64,000 nt of DNA from Muscardinus avellanarius (GCA_963383645.1 OY726573.1:21106845-21170844); one strand, 5' to 3'; shown: positions 9,671 to 19,925, numbered from the stretch's first letter. Notes: a model not told the origin generated them from the letters alone. Translations and numbers: made by a program.

Positions 9671-12380
9671 CACAACTTTTTCTTATTTTATGTCCTAAGA
9701 TTCAAGGACTCCAGAGATCTGGGGTCTCTGCTGAAGGCTCCCCTCTACCTCTCCCAATGACCCCAAGGGTTAAACCCCGGCCTCTGCCTCCCAGGAAGGC
9801 CTAGACCAAGTACAGAACAGCCTCTCCCCTGCTCCTCTCAGCTTTCACTAGGACCACACCCTGCAGCCAGATCCAGCACCCCATCTGCATGGCCACTTAT
9901 CCCAACGTAGCCTCGCCAGGCTGCTCAGAGGCAGAGGGGACAGGTCCTGGGAGAGGAGCCCTGCCGGCAAAAAGCAGAGGGGCCTTATACATCTCTTCCT
10001 GACATTCCCAGCCCCAGTGCCAGAGGAAACAGTGGGAGGAAGGGGAGAAGGTGCCAGCCCACCTGCCACATGGCCTCTGAGTGCTGCCCAGGCTGCGTGC
10101 ATCAGGAGCCTCTTGTATGTGTCTGAGGAGGGGCATCCAGACACCCAAAGGTCCACAGCATGTGCACAAGAAGCACCAGGGACACACAGTCTGGCAAGTC
10201 AAAAGCCTTTCTTCAAAGCCCAGTAGGAGAAAGTCCTGGCAGAATCCAGCCTTGGCTAGATGACAGTCATCCAGCCTTGTCTCCCATTCATCCTGGGCAG
10301 GGCTCTGGGCCTGGGAGACCTTTGTGGAAGCCCAGGTGCATGGCCAGAGACGTGGGGAGGTGGACTCAGGAGGCTGGCTGGGGTCGTGGGGTGAGAGGTC
10401 CCCAAAGCTGGCTGAGCTTGGATTGGCAGGAGAGAGGCTGTCCCTGCCATGCCCCCACACCAATACAGTTCTGTCTTATTCTGCTCCACCAGCCACATGG
10501 AAAACACCCTCATGGGGCTCTGGGAATAAGCAGAGTTCCTCCTGGCCTGCCACCCCACACCCATCTCACAGGAGCCCCCAACACCAAGACTTACTGGCCA
10601 GCACTGTCCACACCCTGCCTGCCCATCAGCAGACACCCAGCAGACCCAGCCACAACCTGGGAAACCGTCTGTCCACCTAGAAATCAGAACATGGACTCAC
10701 CAAGGATTCCTGGACATTGTGGGGCCAGGCCAGGATGAGGGCCAGGAGCCCAAAGGCCCCTGGATGTACTACCCTAGCTGCCTAGCGAATGGTGCGTCCC
10801 TGGTGCCTGGCAATGAAATCAGGCCACAGCCCAATTGCTAGCAAAGCACCCGCCTCCCTTGCTTTTCCCTGTAGCCACTCATGCCCCAGACTCCGAATCC
10901 CAAAGCAGACATTCTCGTGGTTACCATAGGAACTTGCTAAAGCCAAAACAGGCACCCACACGAGCCCTCGAAGCTCATGTCCACTTGCGTGGGCGAGCAC
11001 ACACAGGCGCCTACACATGCTCACATGCACCAACACTGGGCAGGCTCAGGGCCCATCCTAAAGAAAACAACCGCCTGGGGTCTGGTGCTGGCACAGCAAC
11101 AAGCACACTGCCCCGAAAGGGGGTTCCCACCTGCCTGATGCCACCACGGAAGCTTCCTGCCAAGCATACCAGGAATGGGCAAATGAGGGGCCGGAGCCAG
11201 GCCCACCCTGCTGTAAGGAGGGAGAGGGCACAGCCCAACACCACCTGCGGATGGCCTCTGCCCGCCCTCCAGAAGCTGCTCCCCTCCTCTGTCCCCCAGG
11301 GTTCAAGACAGCTACATGGGAGGGAGAGTGAAAAGGGGAGGAAGTTTTTTAGTCAGAGCTTTATCTCCTCTCTTACCCCCAAACTGTGCCAACTCAGAAG
11401 TGGTCTCCATCAATGGGACCAGCATCCAGCTGGGCCTCACTTAGAAACCTGAGTGAGGTCATCTTGATCACCACCAATGCCCTCATCCCCTCCTCAAGTT
11501 CTCTCCAGCCCCACTGCCCCTACCTGGCCTCCCTGACCCCTCTCAGACCTGCAAGGACTCTCACACCTCTGGGAAAAGCAACCCAGCCCTCCATAGGGCC
11601 CCATTACTCCCCTACAGTGGCCCAGCCTGGAGCCCTGCTCCCAACTCCATTTTCTGTCTCAGAGAATAGGGGCCCCCAGGTCCTCGCACCATAGCTGCCT
11701 TCACAAAGTGGCGTGGCTGTCACCTGGGGCGCCCTCTTCTCCCACCAACCTTGCACACTCTTGGAATGCTTGGGCATTCTCAGGTCTCCAGGACCAGCAC
11801 CTGTCACATTTCATGGCAACTGTGTGTGTCTGTCTTCCTGAGGGGCCAGAAGCCGTCATAGGCTGGCTTACTCATCTCTGGCCTCACCGCCCCCTTAGCC
11901 AGCCCCTGGTCTGGAACTGGGCGCTGAACATAAATGCCCAGTAAATACTAGTGGGAGTGACTCAGCCTTCTCCCTGCCCCAAAAAATATCTAGCACTCCA
12001 TGTCCTTGAGAGCCCCAACAAACTCTCAACAGATGCCGTACGTATGCATCTAAGATGAGGAGGAGCTAAGTCAGCCTCAGAAGGGTCTAGAACATTTTTG
12101 AAGTGCCTTCAGGATTTGTGTAATCCACAGTAAAAAAAAAAAAAAAAAAAAAAGACCTGGTAGTCCAGGGTGGAGAAATGAGTTGGGGATCCTGGGCCTC
12201 AACCAATGCACAAAAATAGCTACTAAATTGGAATCAAGGAGTGAAACAGAGAAAAATGGGCTTTCTGGAAGGCAAGCTGAAAAACTGGGTACAGACACTT
12301 GTTCCCTGACTACTCTCATCCCCTCAGATGAGGATGTGACTAGCTAAGCAGAAGAGAGGTCTACAGAGATCATTACCCAA
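9671..12380. other. 2.7-kb GC-rich non-repetitive block
   Basis: This is the longest SINE-free block of the window. Several overlapping frames of 100-205 codons are open on both strands, as expected for GC-rich DNA with few stops. None has a recognisable domain. A pair of weak minus-strand splice sites near 10,065-10,130 would bound a 60-bp segment, which I regard as unproven. A (A)22 run is at about 12,131. SINE absence over this length may reflect constraint, such as regulatory sequence. Confidence 0.4.
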
Positions 12381-12590
12381 GCTGGGTGTGGTGGCTCAGG
12401 CCTGTGATCCCAGTACTTGAGAGGCTGAAACAGGAGGATCACAGGTTTGAGGACAGCCTTAGCAACTTAGTGAGGCTCTCAGCAACTGAGTGAGACGCTG
12501 TTTCCAACTAAAAATATAGTAGGGCTGGGAGTGTAGCTCAGAGGTAAAATGTCCCTGTGTCCCTGGGTTCAGTCCCCAACAGCAACAAAA
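12381..12590 (+). mobile_element. Old B1-dID SINE
   Basis: CTGGGTGTGGTGGCTCAGGC ... GAGTGTAGCTCAGAGGTAAA ... GTTCAGTCCCCAACAG. The right half carries a short duplicated TGTCCCTG. Confidence 0.85.
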
Positions 12591-12771
12591 AATAAAGATC
12601 ATCACCCAGACTTTGCATGTAATTTTCTCAGAGTGGCAACAGAAGCCCTAAGTTAAAAAAAACTATGACAGGCTAAAACAGGTGGATCACAGGTTCGTAG
12701 CCAATCTCAGCTACTAAGTGAGGTCCTCTATAACCCAGTGAGACCCTGTCTCAAAATAAAGAATAAATTAG

Positions 12772-12902
12772 TCAGGCGTGGTGGCACACGCTTGTAATCC
12801 CAGCATTCGGGAGGCTGAGACAGGAGGATCACGGTTCAAAGACAGCCTCAGCTACTTAGTGAGGCCCTTTGCAACTGAGTGAGACTTTGTTTCAAAATAA
12901 AG
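12772..12902 (+). mobile_element. Type A SINE left half, nested
   Basis: GTCAGGCGTGGTGGCACACG, CAGCATTCGGGAGGCTGAGA and TTGTTTCAAAATAAAGAATA. It is itself interrupted in its linker by the next SINE. Confidence 0.8.
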
Positions 12903-12906
12903 AATA

Positions 12907-13090
12907 AGCCGGGCATGGTGGTGCACGCTTATAATCCCCACGCTTGGGAGGCGGAGACAGGAGGATCACGCAGGTCCAAAGCCAGCCGCGCTGGTTTAAG
13001 AGATCCTGTTTCCAAATAAAAATATTTAAAAAAAGAGGTCTTGGAGTGTAACCCGGAAGTAGAAGGGTTTCCAGGAACCCCAGTACCACC
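12907..13090 (+). mobile_element. Type C SINE, innermost
   Basis: AGCCGGGCATGGTGGTGCAC, CACGCTTGGGAGGCGGAGAC, CGCGCTGGTTTAAGAGATCC and GGGTTTCCAGGAACCCCAGT mark type C. Confidence 0.9.
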
Positions 13091-13163
13091 GAAAGAAAGA
13101 AAAGAAAAGAAAAGAAGGAAGGAAGGAAGGAAGGAAGGAAGGAAGGAAGGAAGGAAGGAAGGA

Positions 13164-13195
<32 letters not shown>

Positions 13196-13197
13196 AA
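13091..13197 (+). repeat. (GGAA)n-(GAAA)n microsatellite
   Basis: About 14 GGAA units followed by about 11 GAAA units, grown from the A tail of the type C SINE. Confidence 0.95.
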
Positions 13198-13262
13198 ATA
13201 TAGGGCTGGAGGTGTAGCTCAGAGGTAGAATGTCACTGGGTTCCATCCCCAGTACTGCAAAA

Positions 13263-14115
13263 AAAGGAAAAAAAAAATCTAGGGCAGAGCAAGAAACAGC
13301 TGCCATTAGAGACTTCTAGTAGAATTTTGAATTCTTAGCTGGTTAAATCAGAAACTTGGAGCTCAGGTGGCTGTGTGTGTCTTCTGGCTGAGCCACAGTA
13401 CAGATGACTGGGTGTCTCCAGCCAGGCTATTGGATTCTCCAGACTTCCACCTCACAACTCGTCCAAGAAAGAAACCCAAAGACAGTCAAACCTCTGTCCC
13501 TGTGACATGCATTCTCTCTACCAGGGATGTCATTTCCAGGGACCAAGAGTACAGGGCATTCAATTAAAAAGTTGGATTCTTTTTCCTTTAAGGCAATGGA
13601 TTCTATCCATCACCCTCCCTTCAAAAGTATACATGACCCCGGCAGTGGACATAGGCTGTCCTGAGCCGGCTCCAGAAAACTTCAGATACCTGGCCCTGGG
13701 CTCCCCTCTGAAGGAACCTAGTCTGTGGCTCCATTATTGCAGATAGGGACCTTATCACAAGCTGACCTCCAGAGCAGGCTGGAGAAAGTGGGAGCCTACA
13801 TGCTGACCCAGCCTCTTTCCCTCTGCCCTCCACTTGCACCCCTCCACCTGTCTCTGCCTCTCTCTCCATCCTTCCATTGGCACCTAAACATGAAGTCCCA
13901 TAATTAATTTACTCAGCAAAGACAGACTAATAACCTGACTTATGCCAGCACTGCGTGAAGGAGCCAGAGACAGAGGATGCAGACCCCCTGCTCACAGAGA
14001 CCTTCAAGCACGCCTTCACTGCCTTCACTTAGCAGCAAACACCTCCCTCTCAGCAGTCTTGAGAGAAGTAGGCATGGGTGTGAGGCACTCATGTAAACCA
14101 GACTGTTAAAGCCAG
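13263..14115. other. Non-repetitive stretch, no gene seen
   Basis: Mixed-composition sequence. Open frames on both strands overlap and none has recognisable content. Confidence 0.45.
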
Positions 14116-14185
14116 AGGAGAGCGCAAGGTTTGCCAGCTCCACCCTCCATTTTAGAGAAGGAAGCTGAGACCCAGACAGGTGGGC
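14116..14185 (-). repeat. MIR fragment
   Basis: CACCCTCCATTTTAGAGAAG followed by GAAGCTGAGACCCAGACAGG. Confidence 0.65.
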
Positions 14186-14393
14186 CTGCCAACCCACACT
14201 TGTAAGCCGCTTTCTCCTGCATGGCACTGCCATCAATCCCCAGTCCATGGACTCTGTACTGCACTGCAGTTAAGTAAGCCCTTGCCTCTAACTTCACAGG
14301 CCCCCCCTCAACCTGGGCCTTCAGAAGGGAGATAGGCCTCAAGAAGCCAAAGTTACAAGGCAGAGGGACATCCTGTTGGCAAGGACATATACC

Positions 14394-14412
14394 ACCCCCC
14401 CCCCCGGGGGAA
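14394..14412. repeat. C-run/G-run palindrome
   Basis: About 12 C followed directly by five G, then AAAAAGGGGG. Such a junction is a slippage-prone C/G tract. Confidence 0.9.
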
Positions 14413-14479
14413 AAAGGGGGTCCGGAAAGCAGGGCTGGCTGGATGTAGGTGCTAAGAACCATGCAGCTCCACCTCAGGC

Positions 14480-14690
14480 CAAAATGAAGTACAGCTTCAG
14501 TTCAAATTCCAGTTCCATAACTTACTTGCTGGTGACCTTGAACCAGTTTCTGAACCACTCTATTTTCTCATCTCTAAAAAAAAAGGTACTTGCTCTAAAG
14601 CAAAGGTACTTGCTTCGTGAGGTGGTTGCAACACCTCAGAAAGCAGTGAATGAGCTTTTAGCACAGAGAAGTGCCTAACAATTGTGGGGC
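14480..14690 (+). repeat. MIR SINE remnant
   Basis: TTCAAATTCCAGTTCCATAAC, TTGAACCAGTTTCTGAACC, TTTTCTCATCTCTAAAAA and AGCACAGAGAAGTGCCTAAC follow forward MIR order. A short internal duplication (AAAGGTACTTGCT twice) lies at 14,583-14,613. Confidence 0.7.
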
Positions 14691-15187
14691 TAGACCCCCC
14701 TCATCTTCAGAGGTGCATGTCCCAGGGTCACGTCCAGAAATTATATGGCTGACTTCATATCAAGGATACCAGGTTCCTGGGAAGAGAGCTGAGGCAATCA
14801 GGGAGCACCCACCACAGCACAGGAGTATCTGCTGCTCAGCAGAGAACCAACAGGCTGCCTCAGTAGAAGGCAGGTGCAGAGGCAGAGCACCTGCGGTGTA
14901 CCCTTGTCTGCCCAACTGACCATCCTGGGCTACAGCCAGTGGTGGGGAGAGGAGGCAGGAACCGTACTTTGTAGTCCTAAGGGAAGAATCCTAGATACAC
15001 CTTCTAATGGCATCTGCCCAGCTCACAGATAGTCCTACCTTAGGAATTAACCCATCCACATGAAGAGCAGCCACAGCAGCCAGGTTTCATTCATTAGACC
15101 CCATCTCTCCAGCAAAACTGACTGGACTACAACTATACAACTGACAGGAGCTAGACCAATCAGATTCTCTCTGGGTTTTTGTTTTGT
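14691..15187. other. Non-repetitive stretch, no gene seen
   Basis: I see no exon, repeat or regulatory structure that I can name. Confidence 0.45.
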
Positions 15188-15305
15188 TTTGTACTAAAGG
15201 TTGAGCCCAGGAGCATTCTACCTCTGAGCTATACTTCCAGCCCTATTTAATTTTACCTTTTTATTTTGGAACAGAGTCAAAGTTGCTAAGGCTGGCTTTG
15301 AAACT
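15188..15305 (-). mobile_element. SINE, truncated in its left half
   Basis: GTACTAAAGGTTGAGCCCAG ... TTTTGGAACAGAGTCAAAGT ... GGCTGGCTTTGAAACTG. The left-half 5' portion is absent, and it abuts the ancient L1. Confidence 0.7.
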
Positions 15306-15379
15306 GTTTTATTGAGATGTAATTAAGATTCTTAATATATTCACATGGTTGTGCAACTACTATCAAAACCATACTATCG

Positions 15380-15508
15380 AGCTGGGCATGGTGGTACATG
15401 CCTATTATCCTAGTATTTGGGAGGCTGAGACAGGAGGATCAAGGACAGCCCCAGCAAGTAGTAAGACTCTCATCAACCTAACGAGACCCTGTTTGAAAAA
15501 TAAAAATA
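15380..15508 (+). mobile_element. Old SINE left half
   Basis: AGCTGGGCATGGTGGTACAT ... GAGACCCTGTTTGAAAAATA. Its linker is occupied by the next SINE and no right half is recognisable. Confidence 0.75.
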
Positions 15509-15509
15509 A

Positions 15510-15709
15510 GCTGGGCTTGGTGGTGCACACTTGTAATCCCAGTAGCTGGAAAGCTGAGACAAGAGGATTGCAGGTTTGAGGCCAACTTCAGCTAGTTAGT
15601 AAGGCTCTTAGCAACTTAGCTCCTGTTTCATATAAAGAATAAAAAATAGGGCTGGGATGTAGATCAGACATAGAATGCCCCCGAGTTCAATCCCCAGTAC
15701 CACAAAAAA
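15510..15709 (+). mobile_element. Old B1-dID SINE
   Basis: AGCTGGGCTTGGTGGTGCAC ... GGGATGTAGATCAGACATAG ... GTTCAATCCCCAGTACC. Confidence 0.85.
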
Positions 15710-15802
15710 AGTACTATCTAGTTTCAAAACATTTTTATACCCCAAAAAGAAACCTGTGCCATTCAGATTTCACTCCCTTACTGCCCTGCCCAACTTAAAC
15801 CA

Positions 15803-15840
15803 AATGCTGGGATTACAGGCATGTACCACCATGCCCAGTT
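15803..15840 (-). mobile_element. SINE stub
   Basis: ATGCTGGGATTACAGGCATG and CACCATGCCCAG are the terminal left-half bases only. Confidence 0.7.
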
Positions 15841-15927
15841 TTTGGTGTCTTTTCTAAGAAATTACTGCTTTACGCAGTCAAAGTTTTATACCTATGTTCT
15901 CTTCTAAGAGTTTTATAGTTTTCTTTT

Positions 15928-15941
15928 GGTGTGTGTGTGTG

Positions 15942-15981
<40 letters not shown>

Positions 15982-15984
15982 TGT
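15928..15984 (+). repeat. (TG)n microsatellite
   Basis: About 55 bases of GT repeats, at the tail of the following reverse SINE. Confidence 0.95.
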
Positions 15985-16183
15985 TACTGGGAATTAAACC
16001 CAGGGGCACTCTACTTCCCAGCTATACCCCCCAGCCCTATTTTTTATTCTTTATTTTGAAATAGGGTCTCACTAAGTTGCTAAGAGCCTCACTAAGTAGC
16101 TGAGGTTGGCCAAAAACCCACAATCCTCCTGTCTCAGCCTCCCAAGTACTGGGATTTCAACTGTGAGCCACCATGCTCAACCT
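15985..16183 (-). mobile_element. B1-dID SINE
   Basis: TTACTGGGAATTAAACCCAGG ... GAAATAGGGTCTCACTAAGT ... ACTGTGAGCCACCATGCTCA. Confidence 0.85.
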
Positions 16184-16206
16184 TATAGTTTTCTTTTATT
16201 CTTTAC

Positions 16207-16532
16207 AGTGCCGGGGATTAAACCCAGGACCTCAGCCGAGCATGGTGGCACACACTTGTAATCCCCGCGCTTGGGAGGCTGAGACAAGAGGATAGCACAG
16301 GTTCGAAGCCAGCCTCAGCTACTTAGTGAGGCTCTCAGCAACTTACTGAGACCCTGTTTCCAAATAAAATATTTTTAAAAAGGTCTGGGAGTATAGCCCG
16401 GAGGTAGAAAGCCTCTGGGTTCCACCCCCAGTACCACCAATAAATAAATAAATAAATAAACAAACAAACAAACAAATCCAGGACCTCATGCATGCTATAA
16501 GTAACTGACCACCAAGCTTCATCTCCTGCCCA
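16207..16532 (-). mobile_element. Stand-alone ID-type monomer split by a SINE
   Basis: AGTGCCGGGGATTAAACCCAG at 16,207-16,227 continues after the inserted SINE with ATGCATGCTATAAGTAACTG and GACCACCAAGCTTCATCTCC. Together they read as a reverse ID element, older than the dimeric SINE it hosts. Confidence 0.6.
16235..16477 (+). mobile_element. Type B SINE with intact target-site duplication
   Basis: The 11-bp duplication CCAGGACCTCA flanks it at 16,224-16,234 and 16,478-16,488. Type B markers are CCCGCGCTTGGGAGGCTGAG, AGGTCTGGGAGTATAGCC and GGTTCCACCCCCAGTACC. The tail is (AAAT)n(AAAC)n. Confidence 0.9.
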
Positions 16533-16678
16533 GGTTTTGAAGTTTTAGTTCTTATATTTAGGTATTTAATATATTTTGAGTTAATTATTACACATGATAT
16601 GATAAAAGGATCCAATTTCATTATTTTTCATGCAGATCTTCATTTGTCCCAGTACCATTTGTTCTAAGACTATGTTTC

Positions 16679-16856
16679 AGCCTAGCGTGGTGGCACATGC
16701 TTGTAATCCCAGCACTTGGGAGGCTGAGACAGGAGGATGCCGTAGGTTCACAGCCAGCCTTAGCAACTTAATGAGACCCTGGTTCCAAATATAAAATAGG
16801 TCTGGGAGTGTAGCCCAGAGGTAGAAAGTCCCTGGGTTCCATCTCCAGGACCACAA

Positions 16857-16903
<47 letters not shown>
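16679..16903 (+). mobile_element. Type B SINE with (AAAT)n tail
   Basis: AGCCTAGCGTGGTGGCACAT ... AGGTCTGGGAGTGTAGCC ... GGGTTCCATCTCCAGGACC, then about 12 AAAT units. AAGACTATGTTTC before and AAGACTCTGTTTC after are probable target-site duplications within the ancient L1. Confidence 0.85.
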
Positions 16904-16959
16904 GACTCTGTTTCCCCACTGAATTGTCTTTACAGCCTTGTTAAAAATAATCATTTGAA

Positions 16960-17083
16960 GCTGGGCACATTGGCACAGGCTTGTAATCCCACGTACTCAG
17001 GAAGCTAAGGCAGTAGGATTAAAAGTTCAAGGCTAGCCTGGACAACTTAGCTAGATCCTGTCTCAAAATAAAAAATAAAAAGG
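16960..17083 (+). mobile_element. Old SINE left half
   Basis: AGCTGGGCACATTGGCACAG ... GATCCTGTCTCAAAATAAAA. It is interrupted in the linker by the next SINE. Confidence 0.75.
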
Positions 17084-17293
17084 GGCCGGGTGTGGTGGCA
17101 CACGCTTGTAATCCCAACGCTTAGGAGGCTGAAACAGGAGGATCCAAAAGTTCGAAACCAGCCTCAACTACTTAGTGAGCAAAAGTTCGAAACCAGCCTC
17201 AACTACTTAGTGAGCAAAAGTTCGAAACCAGCCTCAACTACTTAGTGAGTCTCTCAACAACTTAGTGAGACCCTGTTTCCAAATAAAGTATAA
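17084..17293 (+). mobile_element. SINE left half with a perfect 35-bp triplication
   Basis: GGCCGGGTGTGGTGGCACAC begins a left half in which one 35-bp unit is present three times without a mismatch (17,145-17,179, 17,180-17,214, 17,215-17,249). Each unit contains AGTTCGAAACC, the pol III B-box position of the left half. The SINE resumes normally with TCTCTCAACAACTTAGTGAG. Confidence 0.9.
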
Positions 17294-17295
17294 AA

Positions 17296-17497
17296 GCCAG
17301 GCGTGGGGGCGCACACTTGTAATCCCAACATTCGGGATGCTGAGACTGGAGGATCGTGGTTTGCAGACAGCCTCAGCTACTTAGTGAGGCTATGCAACTC
17401 AGTGAGACCCTGTTTCAAAATAAAGAATAAAAAACAGGGCAGGGGATGCAGCTCGGAGGTAGAATGCCCTGAGTTCCATCCCCAGACCCACAAGAAA
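17296..17497 (+). mobile_element. Type A SINE
   Basis: GCCAGGCGTGGGGGCGCACA, CAACATTCGGGATGCTGAGA, CAGGGCAGGGGATGCAGCTC and TTCCATCCCCAGACCCAC. It entered the linker of the preceding SINE. Confidence 0.85.
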
Positions 17498-17503
17498 AAA
17501 AAA

Positions 17504-17648
17504 ACCCAGGGGTATTTTACCTCTAAGCTATTCCCTAACCCTTTATTTATTTATCTTGACAGGGTCTCGCTGCCTACTGAGAACCTGCAATTCTCCTGTC
17601 TCAGCCTTCCAAGTACTGAGATTACAGATGAGCACCATCATGCCCCAA
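17504..17648 (-). mobile_element. Old SINE, truncated right half
   Basis: CCCAGGGGTATTTTACCTCT ... GACAGGGTCTCGCTGCC ... GAGATTACAGATGAGCACC. Confidence 0.75.
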
Positions 17649-18013
17649 CTATATAAAGGTCTCTGAGCTCTGAATTTTATTCCACTGATTTATATATCTG
17701 TCTTTATGCCAATACCACACCATCTGTAGCTTTTTTTGTTAAGTCTTGAAATTGGAGCTACAGTCCTCCAAATTTATCCTTTTTAAAATTATCCTCAAAT
17801 TTCCATAAGAGTTTCATGATTGGTTTACCAATTTCTGCAAAGAAGCTAGCTGGGATTTGCTAGACTAAGCTGTCCAGTTCCTGATTCCACCTCTCCTAGA
17901 CTCTGGGTCCTCTTTCTCCTCTCAGGTTTCCTGAGGTACCCTGGAATCTTTTCCATCTCTTTCTTAACCAGATCATCTCAGAGTTTTGTTTTGTGCAGTC
18001 AAAAGAATCTTAT

Positions 18014-18197
18014 AACCAGGCATGGTAGTACACATCTATAATCCCAGTACTCAAGAGGCTGTGACAGGTAGATTTCAAGTTCCAGTCTAGCCTCAGCAAT
18101 TTAGCAAGACCATGTTTCAAAGTGAAAAAGAACTGGGAATGTAACTTGGAGGTACAATGCCACTGGGTTCAATCCTCAGTACCAAAAAAAAAAAAAA
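18014..18197 (+). mobile_element. Old B1-dID SINE
   Basis: ACCAGGCATGGTAGTACACA ... GGAATGTAACTTGGAGGTAC ... GTTCAATCCTCAGTACC and an A tail. ATCTTATAACCAGG / ATCTTACAACTAG flank it as a probable duplication. Confidence 0.8.
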
Positions 18198-18995
18198 AAT
18201 CTTACAACTAGAAACTACACCCTGCTCAAAGCTACCATCTCAATACCATTCCTTAGTACCTGAACCCTCAGACTGTCCCCCAGATACTCAAGATACTCAA
18301 TGACCCCACTGGGGCCCAGTCTCAACGCTGGCCCATGCCCCTCAGCCCTTCATTCTACTACATATGTAGTTCCCTTTCATGTCACAAATATATTAACCAG
18401 TTAAAACAAATAGGCCCTCAATAAATGCATGTGCAGTTGAACTAGATGTCTCCAGGCAGCTCCCAAAGAAACATTTCTCCCACTTGGCACCCTTAAGCAA
18501 CTCTGCCCCAGCCTCACGCTCAGTCCGCATGCAGGTTACCCTTGGGAAGCTCTCAGAAGGCCATACACTGCTGTGCCCATTAGACAAAATATATGTTAAT
18601 AAAAGCCGGAGAAGCTCAGTGTCCTTCCTGAGACAGTTTGCCCTCAACCCTGGGCTGCACAAACATACACACTATGCCAACCACAGCACTCCTGAAGTCC
18701 TGCCTACAGAAAAATTGAGAGTTCTCAAAGGGCAGGCAAGGTCCTCCATCCCTGTCCTCAGAATTCTGAAAAAAAACCAACCAGAATAGGAAGCACCTTA
18801 TTTTAACCCTCAAGACTGGCCGTGCCTTGCCCAGAGACACAAAGTCCTGGCATCTAAAGGGGAAACCTTCAGCTGGGCCAACAAGTGACCACCCGGGGGG
18901 CTGCCTCTGAGCAAGGTGAATCTCTGGGGAAGGAGATTCATGCAAGAACCTGTTCACAAGTGGCAGGGGAGTATTTTGAGATCATGACCAGGGGA
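18198..18995. other. Non-repetitive stretch, no gene seen
   Basis: Open frames exist on both strands at 18,393-18,957 but they shadow one another and show no recognisable content. Confidence 0.45.
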
Positions 18996-19192
18996 GCCAG
19001 GCATGGCAATGCTCGCCTGTAATCCCAGTACTCAGGAAGCTGAGACAGAAGAGTCACAGGTTTCAGGATGGTTTCAGCAATGTAGCAAGACTCCCAGAAA
19101 CCTACTGAGGCCCTGTTTCAAAGCAAAAAAAATGTAAAAAGGGATGGAGCTGTAGCTTGGAGAGAGAATGCCCCTGTGTTTAATCCCACTGT
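18996..19192 (+). mobile_element. Old B1-dID SINE
   Basis: GCCAGGCATGGCAATGCTCG ... TGGAGCTGTAGCTTGGAGAG ... TGTTTAATCCCACTG. The end is truncated. Confidence 0.75.
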
Positions 19193-19420
19193 GAGATGGG
19201 GATGGTACCAGGATACAAAGTAGTTGGTTTGCAGAAACAAGGGGGAAAGAAACAAGGCAGGAAGGGAGAAAGATTCCAGGAGAGAGATGTCCCCAGACAC
19301 ATCAGCACACATGTGGCAAACTGAGGCACACACTTCTCATTTTTGGCATGGAAGCCTCAGAGACCCTCTGGCCAAGCCGACCAAAGTGATATACATCTGG
19401 TAATATGACTCAGTGACCAG

Positions 19421-19423
19421 CTG

Positions 19424-19464
<41 letters not shown>
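19421..19464 (+). repeat. (CA)n microsatellite
   Basis: About 40 bases of CA repeats, ending at CGGCACAAC. Confidence 0.95.
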
Positions 19465-19466
<2 letters not shown>

Positions 19467-19786
19467 CACAACTATTCAAGTAGATGAACATGTCCAAAAG
19501 ACAGCCTAGTAGAATTGAGACTTCATATAAAAATTAAAGTGATAGAAAACACAATTACACTAAATTTGTGGCATGAAAATCACACCCGCTGTACACATCT
19601 CCACCAGGCTGCTTCCACCCCACCTCTGCTGCCCACACACCCAAGTATCCAGAGCCCAGTCCAGCCTCCTTCAACCAGGAAGCGCCCTCAGCAGACTGGC
19701 CCAGCGATGCAGCAGCCCGCTATGTCCCAGGGGGAGCTCCAGTCTGCTGCCATCTCTGACCCACAGAACAAGCAGCAGCTACTCAC
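19465..19786. other. Non-repetitive stretch flanking a candidate micro-exon
   Basis: On the minus strand this would be intron downstream of the 19,787-19,822 micro-exon. Nothing else is recognisable. Confidence 0.4.
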
Positions 19787-19822
19787 TTGACCTTCAGGCT
19801 CGCCAGCATGGTCTTGTCAATC
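19787..19822 (-). CDS. Candidate 36-bp coding micro-exon (unrecognised protein)
   Basis: On the minus strand a pyrimidine-rich acceptor (CTGGCTTTTTTCTTGGCAG) is followed by 36 bases and then a strong donor, GTCAA/GTGAGT. The exon splits codons at both ends (one base, eleven codons, two bases) and reads IDKTMLASLKV. The entry phase equals the exit phase of the other candidate exon at 62,605-62,880, so the two could be spliced in frame, giving ...LESPS-R-IDKTMLASLKV. Membership of one gene is inference, and 43 kb of repeat-laden DNA would be the intron. I do not recognise the protein. A chance pairing of splice-like signals is the main alternative. Confidence 0.4.
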
Positions 19823-19925
19823 CTGCCAAGAAAAAAGCCAGGACTTCAGTCAGTGCAGGGCCAGAGACTCTCACCAGCATCTGCAGGGAGGGTTGGCCTG
19901 ATTGGCCCAGCCCACCAGATCGCAG

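Larger units (their letters stand above)
12664..13262 (+). mobile_element. Outermost SINE of a nest of three
   Basis: A 5'-truncated left half (GGTGGATCACAGGTTCG ... TCAAAATAAAGAATAAATTA) is at 12,664-12,770. The matching right half (GGAGGTGTAGCTCAGAGGTA ... CCATCCCCAGTACTGC) resumes at 13,199. Two further SINEs and a microsatellite separate them. Confidence 0.8.
15306..17880 (-). mobile_element. Ancient L1M on the minus strand, broken by at least seven SINEs
   Basis: The 3' UTR-like part (TTTTATTGAGATGTAATTA, CACATGGTTGTGCAACTACT, CCCCAAAAAGAAACCTGTG) is at 15,306-15,375 and 15,715-15,800. ORF2-derived parts follow at 15,841-15,925, 16,533-16,678, 16,904-16,955 and 17,650-17,880. The minus strand of 16,577-16,621 still encodes KLDPFIISCVIINSK, the ORF2p motif also seen inside the half-L1 elements. 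The pieces are in the order expected for one minus-strand element. No function remains. Confidence 0.8.

Noticed and set aside
10160..11452. Frames of 192-205 codons on the plus strand
   Set aside because: They overlap similarly long minus-strand frames in a GC-rich block and have no recognisable content.
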